DNA of 64,000 nucleotides from Arthrobacter crystallopoietes. Lineage in GTDB: Bacteria; Actinomycetota; Actinomycetes; Actinomycetales; Micrococcaceae. Below, in pieces: positions 16,942-26,148 of this stretch. Location of the stretch: contig NZ_CP018863.1 in the NCBI RefSeq assembly GCF_002849715.1, forward strand, positions 4,650,001 to 4,714,000, in the 5' to 3' direction. Within the stretch, counting starts at the first letter, position 1, and the number at the start of each line of letters is the position of its first letter. The notes under the pieces were generated by a model that saw nothing but the letters and a program-made list of their open reading frames with translations, did no database searches and had not been told where the DNA came from. The position numbers and the translations under genes are program-made.

Positions 16942-17873
16942 GGTGATACCTCCAGTTCGGCAGGTGCCCCGTTCAGGGACAGGTCGACGCCAGGATCCAT
17001 GGTCCGGCGGACGATGAGCTGCTGCAGGGATACCGGTGCCACTTCCAGGCCGAGCTCCGCCGCCTCCGACCGCTCGGCTTCGCTTAGCCGGCCCTGGACG
17101 GTGACCGAAGCCAGCGAGGCCAAGGATTCACGGTGCAGGATTTCGCGGCCGGCGGTAAAAGCAGCCACCCTGGTGCCCGTGCCGACTACGGTGAACGCCG
17201 AGCCGCGGATGGCCTCTGCGTCGTCGTCGATCATGATCTTGCCTCTGTCGATCACGATCACATGCTCAAGCAGGTTCGCCACCTCATCGATCAGGTGCGA
17301 GGAAAGAATGATGGTGCGCTGGTGTTCCGAATAATCCTCGACCAGCCGGTCGTAGAAAATCTGCCGGGCCACCGCGTCCAGTCCCAAGTACGGCTCATCG
17401 AAGAAGGTGAGCTCCGCGCGCGACGCCAGACCGATGATGACTCCGACGGCGGACAGCTGGCCGCGCGAGAGCTTCTTGATCCGGCGCTTGAGCGGCAGCT
17501 GGAAGTCCTGGGCCAGCCGCTGTGCAAAGGCCTTGTCCCAGTTGTGGAAGAACAGCGCGGCCGAGGCGAAGGCCTGTTCGGCGGTGAAATCATCCGGGTA
17601 CTTCTGCGACTCGCGGATGAAGCAGATCCGGCTCAGCACCCTGTCGTTTTCGTAGGGATGCTCGCCGAAGACCCGGATTTCGCCGGAGGTCTGGAAGCCC
17701 TGTGCGGTCAGTACCGACATCAGGGTAGTCTTGCCGGCGCCGTTCCGGCCGAGCAGCCCGTAGATCTTGCCGCCGTCGATCTTCAAGCTGACGTCGTCGA
17801 GGGCTGTGGTGTCTTTGTAGCGCTTGGTGACATTGCGGATTTCGATGATGGTCGAGTCGCCTGGGGCCGTCAC
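16938..17873 (-). CDS. ABC transporter ATP-binding subunit
   Basis: A 311-residue ATPase. Walker A is LLGRNGAGKTT, Walker B ELTFFDEPYLGLD, the D-loop is present and the switch His is in SSHLIDE. The signature is LSRGQ instead of LSGGQ; the second Gly is replaced by Arg. The domain covers roughly the first 225 residues. A C-terminal extension of about 85 residues (after GSAFTVVGTG) resembles the regulatory tail of multidrug ABC-2 ATPases. It overlaps the downstream membrane gene by 4 bp and the upstream GntR gene by 4 bp. Confidence 0.92.
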   Translation of the reverse strand: MTAPGDSTIIEIRNVTKRYKDTTALDDVSLKIDGGKIYGLLGRNGAGKTTLMSVLTAQGFQTSGEIRVFGEHPYENDRVLSRICFIRESQKYPDDFTAEQAFASAALFFHNWDKAFAQRLAQDFQLPLKRRIKKLSRGQLSAVGVIIGLASRAELTFFDEPYLGLDAVARQIFYDRLVEDYSEHQRTIILSSHLIDEVANLLEHVIVIDRGKIMIDDDAEAIRGSAFTVVGTGTRVAAFTAGREILHRESLASLASVTVQGRLSEAERSEAAELGLEVAPVSLQQLIVRRTMDPGVDLSLNGAPAELEVSP

Positions 17874-18259
17874 TGTGCCACGCTCCTTTCACTGGTTTCT
17901 GTGTCTGTCTCGCTGCGGCTGAGCATCTGTGCCAGCTGCTCCTTGCTGATGCCGAGCTTGCGTGCCTCCCGGGCCAGCGGCTGGACATACTGGCGGAAGA
18001 ATTCTTCCCTTCGCCGGTCCATCAGCTGTGCCCGCGCGCCCGTGGCTACAAACATGCCGATTCCCCGCTTCTTGTAGAGGATGCCTTCGTCTACAAGCCG
18101 GTTGACGCCTTTGGCTGCCGTAGCCGGGTTGATTCGGTAGAAGGCCGCAAATTCGTTGGTGGAAGGAACCTGCGCCTCTTCCGCCAGCGCCCCATCGACG
18201 ATGTCGTTCTCGATCAGCTCGGCGATCTGCATGAAGATCGGACGTGATTCATCGATCAT
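17870..18259 (-). CDS. GntR-family regulator (YtrA-like)
   Basis: About 129 residues. An N-terminal winged helix of the GntR type (RPIFMQIAELIENDIVDGAL, then VPSTNEFAAFYRINPATAAKGVNRLVDEG and the wing KKRGIGMFVA) is followed by only 60 residues of helical tail, the short YtrA-like architecture. It probably represses its own operon with the two ABC genes below. The start ATG 18259 is supported by GGTGGG just upstream. A frame from 18313 is open but the extra residues are not typical. A TGTA-N8-TACA element lies 61 bases upstream. Confidence 0.88.
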   Translation of the reverse strand: MIDESRPIFMQIAELIENDIVDGALAEEAQVPSTNEFAAFYRINPATAAKGVNRLVDEGILYKKRGIGMFVATGARAQLMDRRREEFFRQYVQPLAREARKLGISKEQLAQMLSRSETDTETSERSVAQ

Positions 18260-18319
18260 CTGCCCACCGGCCCTTCCGGCCTCCGCGAACCTCCACGAGG
18301 TTAGGGGGTTCATTACTCA

Positions 18320-18358
18320 TGTAGCTAACCATACAACACCTGGTGCACCCGAGGTCAA
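18320..18358 (-). promoter_or_regulatory. Candidate promoter and operator of the GntR/ABC operon
   Basis: On the minus strand a -35-like TTGACC (18358-18353) is followed after 16 bases by TTGTAT or after 19 by TATGGT. The candidate -10 region overlaps a TGTA-N8-TACA inverted repeat (18320-18335). This position fits autorepression by the GntR regulator. The repeat is short, so this is tentative. Confidence 0.4.
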
Positions 18359-18451
18359 GAGAATGGCTGGGAGGAATATGGCGGACAAGCTTAATGAAGT
18401 GGTTACACAGGAGCTCTTAGAAGCCGGCGGGCGCAGCGCTACCCTTGAGAC

Positions 18452-19054
18452 ATGGCTACTCTCACCCCCGGTCCGCAGTGGTATTTGTTCGACTACGGCA
18501 TGGTGATTTCCACCGCCCCTGAAGAAGCGGACTGGCTGGCCTTGGAAGAGGCGGCAGGCCTGAATCTGCGGCAGGTGGACAGCGCCTACTGGCTTCACCG
18601 GCTGCAGTACGACGAGGGGCGGATCTCCTCCAGAGACTACTGGACACGGGTAGTCGGCTCGGCCGTCTCCGAGGGCAGGGCGATGGAACTGGATTCACTG
18701 GACGCCATCCAGTGGTCGCATCTGAATCTGGACACACTGGATGTCCTGGATCTGCTCAGTTCCCGCACCGCGCAGCTGGCAGTGCTGTCCAATATGCCGC
18801 TGGCCATGGCAGACGAATTTTCTTCCGCAGCATGGACCCGGTACTTTTCACAGTGTTTTTACAGCTCCAGGATCGGCAAGGTCAAGCCCAATCCCGGCGC
18901 TTTCCAGCACGTGCTCTCGACCTTGAACGCGGATCCGGCCGCGATCGTCTTCATCGACGACAAGGCCGAAAACATCGCGGCTGCCAAGGCGCTCGGAATG
19001 ACCACGGTCCATCATGTCCCGGGCACGGACCTGCTGCGCGAGCTCGGACTTTAG
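18452..19054 (+). CDS. HAD-superfamily hydrolase, subfamily IA
   Basis: A 200-residue protein with haloacid dehalogenase motifs: I, LFDYGMVIS at residues 12-20 (Asp nucleophile); II, LAVLSNMP; III/IV, KPNPGAFQ and IVFIDDKAENIAAAKALGM. The Asp two residues after the nucleophile, which acts as acid/base in phosphatases, is Gly. The same D-x-G pattern occurs in active members such as YihX as I recall, so activity is still likely. The helical cap is of the C1 type. Substrate is probably a small phosphorylated metabolite. It diverges from the GntR gene. Confidence 0.88.
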   Translation: MATLTPGPQWYLFDYGMVISTAPEEADWLALEEAAGLNLRQVDSAYWLHRLQYDEGRISSRDYWTRVVGSAVSEGRAMELDSLDAIQWSHLNLDTLDVLDLLSSRTAQLAVLSNMPLAMADEFSSAAWTRYFSQCFYSSRIGKVKPNPGAFQHVLSTLNADPAAIVFIDDKAENIAAAKALGMTTVHHVPGTDLLRELGL

Positions 19055-19070
19055 CGGCCGGGAGCCAGAG

Positions 19071-19751
19071 TCAGGAAGCTGAATTCCGGCTGTTGCGGAT
19101 CTTCACGATCTTGGAAATGAGCCAGTAGGCCGCAAAGACAACGACTGCGGCAATGACAATCTTCTGGAAGATGTCCGCGTACTGTTCCACGAAGTGCCAG
19201 TTTTCGCCCAGGTAGAACCCGGCGAAAACAAAGATGGTGTTCCAGATCAGGCTGCCGGCAGTGGACAGCAACAGGAACTTCCACACGGGCATTCGCTCTA
19301 TACCCGCCGGAATGGAAATCAGGGACCGGAAGATCGGGATCATCCGGCCAAAGAAGACCGCCTTGTAACCGTGCCGGTTGAACCAGGCTTCAACCTTTTC
19401 GACATCCTCGACGTCGACCAGCGGAAGTTTGTCGGCAATGGCATACATCCGCCGACGGCCCAGCCAGGCACCAAGCCCATAGAGCAGCCAGGCTCCGAGC
19501 ACCGAACCCAGTGTGGTCCAGAGCAGCGCCTCGATCAGCGTGAAATTTCCCCGGCTGGCAGTGAAGCCGGCCAGCGGCAGGATGACCTCGCTGGGCAGCG
19601 GCGGGAAGAGGTTTTCCAACGCGATGGCCAGGCCTGCTCCGGGAGCCCCGATGGTCTCCATCATATTCACGGCCCACTGGGCCACGCCCGTAAGGTTCGC
19701 GGCGGAGTCAGTGGACTGGGCGGAAACGGCAGCGGGGAATTGGATGCTCAT
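19071..19751 (-). CDS. DedA-family membrane protein
   Basis: A 226-residue protein with the DedA/SNARE-associated domain: ALENLFPPLPSEVILPLAG in the first re-entrant region and the signature FFGRMIPIFRSLISIPAG in the second, with terminal helices. Relatives are undecaprenyl-phosphate or phosphatidylethanolamine flippases and membrane-homeostasis factors. All key acidic and Arg residues in those motifs (E, R) are present. GAAGG precedes ATG 19751. It is convergent with the HAD gene and has no evident operon partner. Confidence 0.93.
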   Translation of the reverse strand: MSIQFPAAVSAQSTDSAANLTGVAQWAVNMMETIGAPGAGLAIALENLFPPLPSEVILPLAGFTASRGNFTLIEALLWTTLGSVLGAWLLYGLGAWLGRRRMYAIADKLPLVDVEDVEKVEAWFNRHGYKAVFFGRMIPIFRSLISIPAGIERMPVWKFLLLSTAGSLIWNTIFVFAGFYLGENWHFVEQYADIFQKIVIAAVVVFAAYWLISKIVKIRNSRNSAS

Positions 19752-19825
19752 GATGCCTTCAAGTGTGCCTTACGCTCCTCCGCTTCGCCGAACGGCACGT
19801 CTGCACCGTGACGAAGCCCACTGGC

Positions 19826-20461
19826 TCAGCTCAGGGCTTTGACCAGCTGCGGCAGCAGCGCCCGGAAGGCCTGCCCGCGGTGGCTGATGGCGTTCTTTTC
19901 CTCCGGCGACAGTTCGGCACAGCTGCGGTCCATGCCCTCAGGCTGAAGGATCGGGTCATAGCCGAAGCCGCCGGCGCCGCGCGGCTCGGTCAGGAGCGTC
20001 CCCCGCAGCCTGCCCTCCACCACTGCATCCATGTCCGCCGAGACAACGCTGGCCGCGCAGACGAAGGACGCCGCACGGTGTTCTAGTCCGATGTCTTCAA
20101 GCTGGGCCAGCAACAGCTTCAGGTTGGCGGCATCGTCACCATGTGAACCGGACCAGCGGGCCGAAAAGATGCCCGGGGCCCCACCGAGGACATCGACTTC
20201 GAGGCCGGAATCATCGGCGACGGCGACCAGTCCGGTCGCTTCCGCCACGGCCCGCGCCTTGAGCAGGGAGTTCTCCGCGAAGGTCACCCCGGTTTCCTTC
20301 ACATCTGGCACGCCGGCGGTGGCTGCGTCGATAACCTGGGTGTCGACGTCGAGATCCGGAACCTGCCCCCGCAGCAGCTCGCGCAGTTCGCGCAGCTTGC
20401 CGGGGTTCCTGGTGGCCAGGACCAGGCGGGCCGCACCGCTGTGCTGGGTTGCGCCGCTCAT
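19826..20461 (-). CDS. rdgB: Non-canonical purine NTP pyrophosphatase (RdgB/HAM1)
   Basis: A 211-residue protein that hydrolyses dITP, XTP and ITP to monophosphates and so keeps them out of DNA and RNA. The family start [18 protein letters not shown] is present, as are the metal-binding [22 protein letters not shown] and the C-terminal GFGYDPI and SHRGQAFR. Its start overlaps the rph stop by 4 bases (ATGA), giving a coupled rph-rdgB pair, an order conserved in actinobacteria. Confidence 0.96.
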   Translation of the reverse strand: MSGATQHSGAARLVLATRNPGKLRELRELLRGQVPDLDVDTQVIDAATAGVPDVKETGVTFAENSLLKARAVAEATGLVAVADDSGLEVDVLGGAPGIFSARWSGSHGDDAANLKLLLAQLEDIGLEHRAASFVCAASVVSADMDAVVEGRLRGTLLTEPRGAGGFGYDPILQPEGMDRSCAELSPEEKNAISHRGQAFRALLPQLVKALS

Positions 20462-21228
20462 GCGCTCTCCCCCAGCGTCTCGCGCTGGATCTGCGCGAGC
20501 TCGACGGTGCCGGCGAGGGCGAGATCCAGCAGGGCGTTCAGTTCATCCCGGTCAAACGGCGCGCCCTCGGCGGTGCCCTGGACTTCGACGAACTTGCCGG
20601 ATCCGGTAACGACGACGTTCATGTCCGTCTCGGCGCGCACGTCTTCCACGTAGGGCAGATCGAGCATGGGCACGCCGTCGATGATCCCCACACTGACGGC
20701 TGCCACCGTATCGATCAGCGGCTGGGCGTTGCGGCCCACCAGCTTGTTTTCCTTGGCCCAGCGCAGCGCGTCGGCCAGCGCCACATACGCTCCGGTGATC
20801 GCCGCGGTACGGGTTCCGCCGTCGGCCTGCAGGACATCGCAGTCCAGCACGATCGTGTTTTCGCCCAGGGCCTTGAGGTCAATGATGGAGCGCAAGGAAC
20901 GGCCGATGAGCCGCGAAATCTCGTGGGTGCGGCCGCCGATCTTGCCCTTGACGGATTCGCGGTCGGAGCGGGTGTTGGTGGCCCGGGGCAGCATGGCGTA
21001 TTCGGCGGTGACCCAGCCGCGGCCCTCGCCCTTGAGCCAGCGCGGTACGCCTTGCGTCAGGGATGCGGTACACAGTACCCGGGTGTTGCCGAATTCGATC
21101 AGCGCCGAGCCTTCGGCCTGGTTGGACCAGCCCCGGGTAATGCTGATGGGCCGCAGCTGGTCCGGCGCGCGCCCATCGGCACGGACGATGGCGGCGGGCA
21201 GGGCAGAGCTCGAGTCAACTGAAGTCAT
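20458..21228 (-). CDS. rph: Ribonuclease PH
   Basis: A 256-residue phosphorolytic 3'-5' exoribonuclease that trims tRNA 3' ends. Recognisable motifs are [64 protein letters not shown] and [18 protein letters not shown]. Length is normal for the family. It lies in the conserved order murI - MBL hydrolase - rph - rdgB, all on the minus strand, with a 28-base gap to the MBL gene. Confidence 0.97.
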   Translation of the reverse strand: MTSVDSSSALPAAIVRADGRAPDQLRPISITRGWSNQAEGSALIEFGNTRVLCTASLTQGVPRWLKGEGRGWVTAEYAMLPRATNTRSDRESVKGKIGGRTHEISRLIGRSLRSIIDLKALGENTIVLDCDVLQADGGTRTAAITGAYVALADALRWAKENKLVGRNAQPLIDTVAAVSVGIIDGVPMLDLPYVEDVRAETDMNVVVTGSGKFVEVQGTAEGAPFDRDELNALLDLALAGTVELAQIQRETLGESA

Positions 21229-21256
21229 GAATCCAGCTTATCCGCACGGCCGCGGC

Positions 21257-22047
21257 TCAGACGACGTAGCTGACTCCGGCCACGGCCACGGCCAAACCGC
21301 CCGAGTAGGTCTCACGGGCCTCTTCGACCGTACGCACGGAGTCGTTCCACACCGGCAGATGGGTCAGTAGCAGGCGGCTGACATTGGCCTTGGTCGCCGC
21401 GGCGCCGGCCCGCTTCCCCGTCAGGTGGATTCCTTCAATGGCGTCATCGCGGCCCTCATGGTAGGCCGCTTCGCAGAGAAACATATCCGAATCCTGGGCC
21501 GCTTCGACCAGCGCGTCGCAGCTGTCCGTGTCGCCGGAATAGGTCAGGACCTTCGTGACCGGACCCTTGGGGCCTGGCTCGGTGGCCTCGACGCGCATGG
21601 CGTACGCCTCGTCCACAGGATGACGCACGGCGTACGGGGTGATGGTGAAGGGCCCCAGCTTGACGCTTTCCCTATCCGTCCAGTTGTGGAAGTCGAACTC
21701 TTCGTGCATACCCGGGTCCAGCTCGAGTCCATACGCGGTTGCCATGCGGTCCGCGGTGGCAGCCGGTCCCCACACCGGGATGCGGCCCTTTGACCAGCCG
21801 TCCGGATGCCAGCGGACGGCGACATGCAGCCCGCACAGATCCATGCAGTGGTCCGGGTGCAGGTGGCTGAGGAAGACCGCATCGATGTCTTCCAGATCCA
21901 TGTAACGCTGTGCCGTTCCGAGCGCACCGTTGCCCAGGTCCAGCAGGATCCGCCAGGTCCTTTCGCCGTCGTGGGCCGACACCAGGTAGCAGGAAGCAGG
22001 TGACAGCGGCCCCGGGAACGAACCGGTGCAGCCGATAATGGTCAGGT

Positions 22048-22051
<4 letters not shown>
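21257..22051 (-). CDS. MBL-fold metallohydrolase, possible cAMP phosphodiesterase
   Basis: A 264-residue metallo-beta-lactamase-fold hydrolase. The metal site HLHPDHCMD is at about residues 62-70, with further ligands in [10 protein letters not shown] and the His of LLTHLPVW. It lies between murI and rph exactly as Rv1339 does in M. tuberculosis, which I recall as an atypical cAMP phosphodiesterase. The same role is therefore plausible here, but tRNase Z-like or other phosphodiesterase activity cannot be excluded. Its start overlaps the murI stop by 4 bases. Confidence 0.9.
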
Positions 22052-23028
<977 letters not shown>

Positions 23029-23118
23029 GATCTAACGAGGATAAGTCCTGGCCGTGCTATTGCAGAACTTCCATGCAGCGGCTGTAAGCCATCTCACAGT
23101 CTGATGACGCGGCGCGAA

Positions 23119-23132
23119 GCCCGCCCGCGGGC
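23119..23132 (-). terminator. Small hairpin after the clpS-DUF2017 pair
   Basis: GCCCG-CCCG-CGGGC forms a 5-bp GC stem starting one base after the DUF2017 stop codon. It separates that pair from murI, which has its own start 90 bases further on. No U-tract. Confidence 0.45.
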
Positions 23133-23133
23133 A

Positions 23134-23709
23134 TTAATTGTTCGATTCGGTCCTGCCCAGCCCGTCCAGCAACGCCTGCATCAAGGTCTCCTGCAGCCAG
23201 GTCATGAAGTTGTAGACCAGGGCCAGATAGGTGTCCAGATCCTCGGCCTGGGACCAGTCGTCGATGCCGTGCAGGGCCTGGGCGTCTTCATCCGTTTCGA
23301 TCTTGAGCCGGTCCGCCAGCACCAGCCGCACGTCATTGACCGCGCGGGCGAAGAGCCGGGCCTGCTCGGCAGTCAGCTGGACGTGGCTCTGCTCCAGCAG
23401 CAGCGAGCTGGCGCGCAGCGCCGCTACCTTGTCTTCCCGCAGGGAGCGTTCGGTCAGCCGGCGGAACTCGAGCGCCTCGCCGTCGTCGTTCTTCACCGCA
23501 TCCGGCAGCAGGCGAAGCAGGGCGCTGTCCTCGGGCTTGACGGCCTTGCTATCCAGCCCGACCATCGCCGCCAGCGGGTCCTCGTCGGCGACCCCCTCGC
23601 GCTCGAGCATGCTGATGATGTCCTCGAAGAGCCGGCGGATCAGATCCCGCTCCGCCGCTTCCAGCTCGCCGGTAATGCCCTTGCGTGTGTTCCTGAATGC
23701 CTTGGCCAT
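23134..23709 (-). CDS. DUF2017 family protein
   Basis: A 191-residue mostly helical soluble protein of unknown function. I recognise it as DUF2017 from its place directly after clpS, as in M. tuberculosis Rv1331-Rv1332, and from its helical Leu/Glu-rich sequence with DEDAQALHGIDDWSQAEDL. The start ATG 23709 lies two bases after the clpS stop, implying translational coupling. A functional link to ClpS-dependent N-end-rule proteolysis is plausible but not shown. A longer frame from 23745 adds 12 atypical residues and was not used. Confidence 0.85.
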   Translation of the reverse strand: MAKAFRNTRKGITGELEAAERDLIRRLFEDIISMLEREGVADEDPLAAMVGLDSKAVKPEDSALLRLLPDAVKNDDGEALEFRRLTERSLREDKVAALRASSLLLEQSHVQLTAEQARLFARAVNDVRLVLADRLKIETDEDAQALHGIDDWSQAEDLDTYLALVYNFMTWLQETLMQALLDGLGRTESNN

Positions 23710-23711
23710 AC

Positions 23712-24074
23712 TTACGCCTGGTCCGCCTTCTGGTACGTGGCCCACAGGCCGAATGAATGCATTGCTACGGTGTCCTGCTCCGCCTTTTCCCGCGTGCCGC
23801 TGGCCACCGCAGACTTGCCCTGCCGGTGTACCTCGAGCATCAGTTTGTTTGCCTTGGCTTCCGAGTAGCCGAAGTAGCTTTGGAAGACATAGCTGACATA
23901 GCTCATCAGGTTGACCGGATCATTCCAGACAATGACCACCCAGGGCACATCCGTTGCGGAGAGCTCCTCGACTTCGGCGTCCCGGGCCGTTTCAGCTTCG
24001 GCGTCGACAATGGTGCTGACCACCACCGCGGGCAGGGCGAAATCAGGGTAAATGCTCGACATCATGGATTCCAT
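23712..24074 (-). CDS. clpS: ATP-dependent Clp protease adaptor ClpS
   Basis: A 120-residue adaptor that delivers N-end-rule substrates to ClpC/ClpA-ClpP. The core is clear: PWVVIVWNDPVNLMSYVSYVF (the NDPVN motif binds the substrate N-terminus), FGYSEAKANKLMLEVH and GKSAVASGTREKAEQD. An N-terminal extension of about 42 residues is typical of actinobacterial forms. The start may be ATG 24074 or one of two further ATG codons within 12 bases. It is divergent from pncB, an arrangement I recall as conserved in mycobacteria. Confidence 0.95.
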   Translation of the reverse strand: MESMMSSIYPDFALPAVVVSTIVDAEAETARDAEVEELSATDVPWVVIVWNDPVNLMSYVSYVFQSYFGYSEAKANKLMLEVHRQGKSAVASGTREKAEQDTVAMHSFGLWATYQKADQA

Positions 24075-24152
24075 TGTAGGCTTCAGGACTCCCCGCGCCG
24101 CTTTGGCCGTGCCGGGTACTCAGACGGCGAACACCGGATTAGAGTTTGTGGT

Positions 24153-25493
24153 GTGAGTACCGAATCCGGCTGGGTTCCTCCCAGCACGTCCTTGTATACC
24201 GACCACTACGAGCTGACAATGCTGCAGGCCGCCCTGCGCTCCGGAGCTGCCCACCGGCGCTCCGTCTTCGAAGCGTTCGCCCGGAGGCTGCCGGACGGCC
24301 GCCGCTACGGCGTGGTTGCCGGCACCGGCCGGGTCCTTGAGGGCATCCAGAACTTCACTTTCCCCGCAGCCCAGCTCGACTTCCTGGCCCGTACCAACGT
24401 GGTCGACTCCCCCACGATCGACTGGCTGGCGGATTTCAAGTTCAGCGGGGACATCTACGGCTACGCCGAAGGCGAAGCCTACTTTCCGTACTCGCCCATC
24501 CTGATCGTCGAAGCGTCCTTCGCCGAAGCATGTGTGCTCGAAACCTTCATCCTCTCCGCACTGAACCATGACAGCGCCATCGCCTCGGCAGCCTCCCGGA
24601 TGACCAGCGCGGCCGGAGCCCGGCCCTGCATCGAGATGGGGTCGCGGCGCACGCAGGAAGAATCCGCCGTGGCCGCGGCGCGCGCAGCGGTGATCGCGGG
24701 GTTCACCAGCACCTCCAACCTGGAGGCGGGCTTCCGCTACGGCATCAAGACCGTGGGCACAGCTGCCCATTCGTTTACCCTGCTCCACGACAGCGAGCGG
24801 GCTGCCTTCGAGGCCCAGCTGGCTTCCCTCGGCAAGGGCACCACGCTGCTGGTAGATACGTACGACGTCGAAAATGCCGTCCGGACGGCCGTTGAACTGG
24901 CCGGTCCGGAACTCGGCGGCGTGCGGCTGGACTCGGGCGATCTGGTCACGCAGGCCCAATGGGTCCGCAAGCTGCTGGACGATCTGGGCAACCACAACAC
25001 GCACATCACCGTCACGTCCGACCTGGACGAATTCGCCATCGCGGCCCTGGCCTCCGCCCCTGTGGATTCCTATGGCGTAGGCACGGAACTAGTCACCGGT
25101 TCCGGGGCCCCGACGGCGAGCATGGTGTACAAGCTGGTCAGCCGCGAAGACGACAACGGAAACCCTGTGCCGGTGGCAAAAGCGGCCAAGAACAAAGTCT
25201 CTGTCGGCGGACGCAAATACGCCCTGCGCCGTCTGAACGAACGTGGCACCGCTACCGCCGAAATCATCGGCATCGGGCACCGGCCGAAGGACGACGGCAA
25301 CGACCGCCCGCTGATCGAACAGTTCATGAAGAACGGCGAGCTGCTGCCGGGATGGACCGGCGCTGAAGGCGTCGAGCGTGCGGCCGAGCGGCACCACAAG
25401 TCAATGGCCGAACTGCCCGGCACCATCCGGCGACTGCAGCGCGGCGAAGCGGTAATCCCCACTGAGTTCGAAGAGTTTGAGGAGGAATCATGA
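24153..25493 (+). CDS. pncB: Nicotinate phosphoribosyltransferase
   Basis: A 446-residue enzyme that converts nicotinate, PRPP and ATP to nicotinate mononucleotide in NAD salvage. Typical motifs are SLYTDHYELTMLQAAL near the N-terminus, FEAFARRLPDGRRYGV, FTSTSNLEAGFRYGI, GVRLDSGDL and SYGVGTELV. I chose GTG 24153 because the family sequence begins there; the frame is open much further upstream but overlaps the divergent clpS. Its stop overlaps the pncA start (ATGA), giving a coupled salvage operon. Confidence 0.96.
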   Translation: MSTESGWVPPSTSLYTDHYELTMLQAALRSGAAHRRSVFEAFARRLPDGRRYGVVAGTGRVLEGIQNFTFPAAQLDFLARTNVVDSPTIDWLADFKFSGDIYGYAEGEAYFPYSPILIVEASFAEACVLETFILSALNHDSAIASAASRMTSAAGARPCIEMGSRRTQEESAVAAARAAVIAGFTSTSNLEAGFRYGIKTVGTAAHSFTLLHDSERAAFEAQLASLGKGTTLLVDTYDVENAVRTAVELAGPELGGVRLDSGDLVTQAQWVRKLLDDLGNHNTHITVTSDLDEFAIAALASAPVDSYGVGTELVTGSGAPTASMVYKLVSREDDNGNPVPVAKAAKNKVSVGGRKYALRRLNERGTATAEIIGIGHRPKDDGNDRPLIEQFMKNGELLPGWTGAEGVERAAERHHKSMAELPGTIRRLQRGEAVIPTEFEEFEEES

Positions 25494-26122
25494 CCCGTGC
25501 ACTGGTCATTGTGGATGTGCAGAACGATTTCTGCGAGGGTGGCTCGCTGGGTGTCGACGGCGGCGCCCGGGTCGCCGCGGACCTGAGCGAGCACCTGGAG
25601 GCCCACGGCATCAACTACGACTTCGTCGTGGCGACCCAGGACTGGCACATCGATCCGGGGACCCATTTCTCCGAGACGCCGGACTTCGTGGACAGCTGGC
25701 CGCCGCACTGCGTGGCCGGCACCAAGGGCGCGCAGCTGCACCCGGATCTGGACACCGACGAGATCGACGCCTACTTCCGCAAGGGCGCCTATGCGGCGGC
25801 CTACTCCGGCTTCGAAGGCCTGCTTGCCCCGGAGGACGAAGTGGCCACCGGCGATCTGGAGGCCGACGGCGACGAGGACGATGCGGAGGTACTCAGCCTG
25901 GATGACTGGCTGCGCCAGAACGAGGTGGACGAAGTGGTGGTCGCAGGCATCGCCACGGACTATTGTGTCCGTGCCACTGCCCTGGACGCCGTGCAGGCCG
26001 GCTACTCGACGTCGGTCCTGCTGGACCTGACGGCGGGTATCAATGAGGAGCGGGTGGCCGAGACCATCGCGGAGCTCGAAGATAACGGCATCGAGGTAGT
26101 GCAGGAACAGGTACAGAACTGA
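25490..26122 (+). CDS. pncA: Nicotinamidase (isochorismatase fold)
   Basis: A 210-residue hydrolase that deamidates nicotinamide to nicotinate, the substrate of the coupled upstream gene product. The catalytic Asp is in IVDVQNDFCEGGSLGV, the metal ligands in TQDWHIDPGTHF, the Lys in FRKG, and the nucleophile Cys in VVAGIATDYCVRATALDA. A 25-residue acidic insert (GDLEADGDEDDAEVLSLDDW) before the Cys motif is not found in typical nicotinamidases and may be a flexible loop. If active, it should also convert pyrazinamide to pyrazinoic acid, as in mycobacteria. Confidence 0.95.
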   Translation: MTRALVIVDVQNDFCEGGSLGVDGGARVAADLSEHLEAHGINYDFVVATQDWHIDPGTHFSETPDFVDSWPPHCVAGTKGAQLHPDLDTDEIDAYFRKGAYAAAYSGFEGLLAPEDEVATGDLEADGDEDDAEVLSLDDWLRQNEVDEVVVAGIATDYCVRATALDAVQAGYSTSVLLDLTAGINEERVAETIAELEDNGIEVVQEQVQN

Positions 26123-26136
26123 CCCCGCCAACGGGG
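26123..26136. terminator. Small hairpin between convergent pncA and helicase genes
   Basis: CCCCG-CCAA-CGGGG, a 5-bp stem with tetraloop, directly after the pncA stop and 13 bases before the helicase stop. It could stop both transcripts. Confidence 0.45.
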
Positions 26137-26148
26137 CCTGCCTGACGC

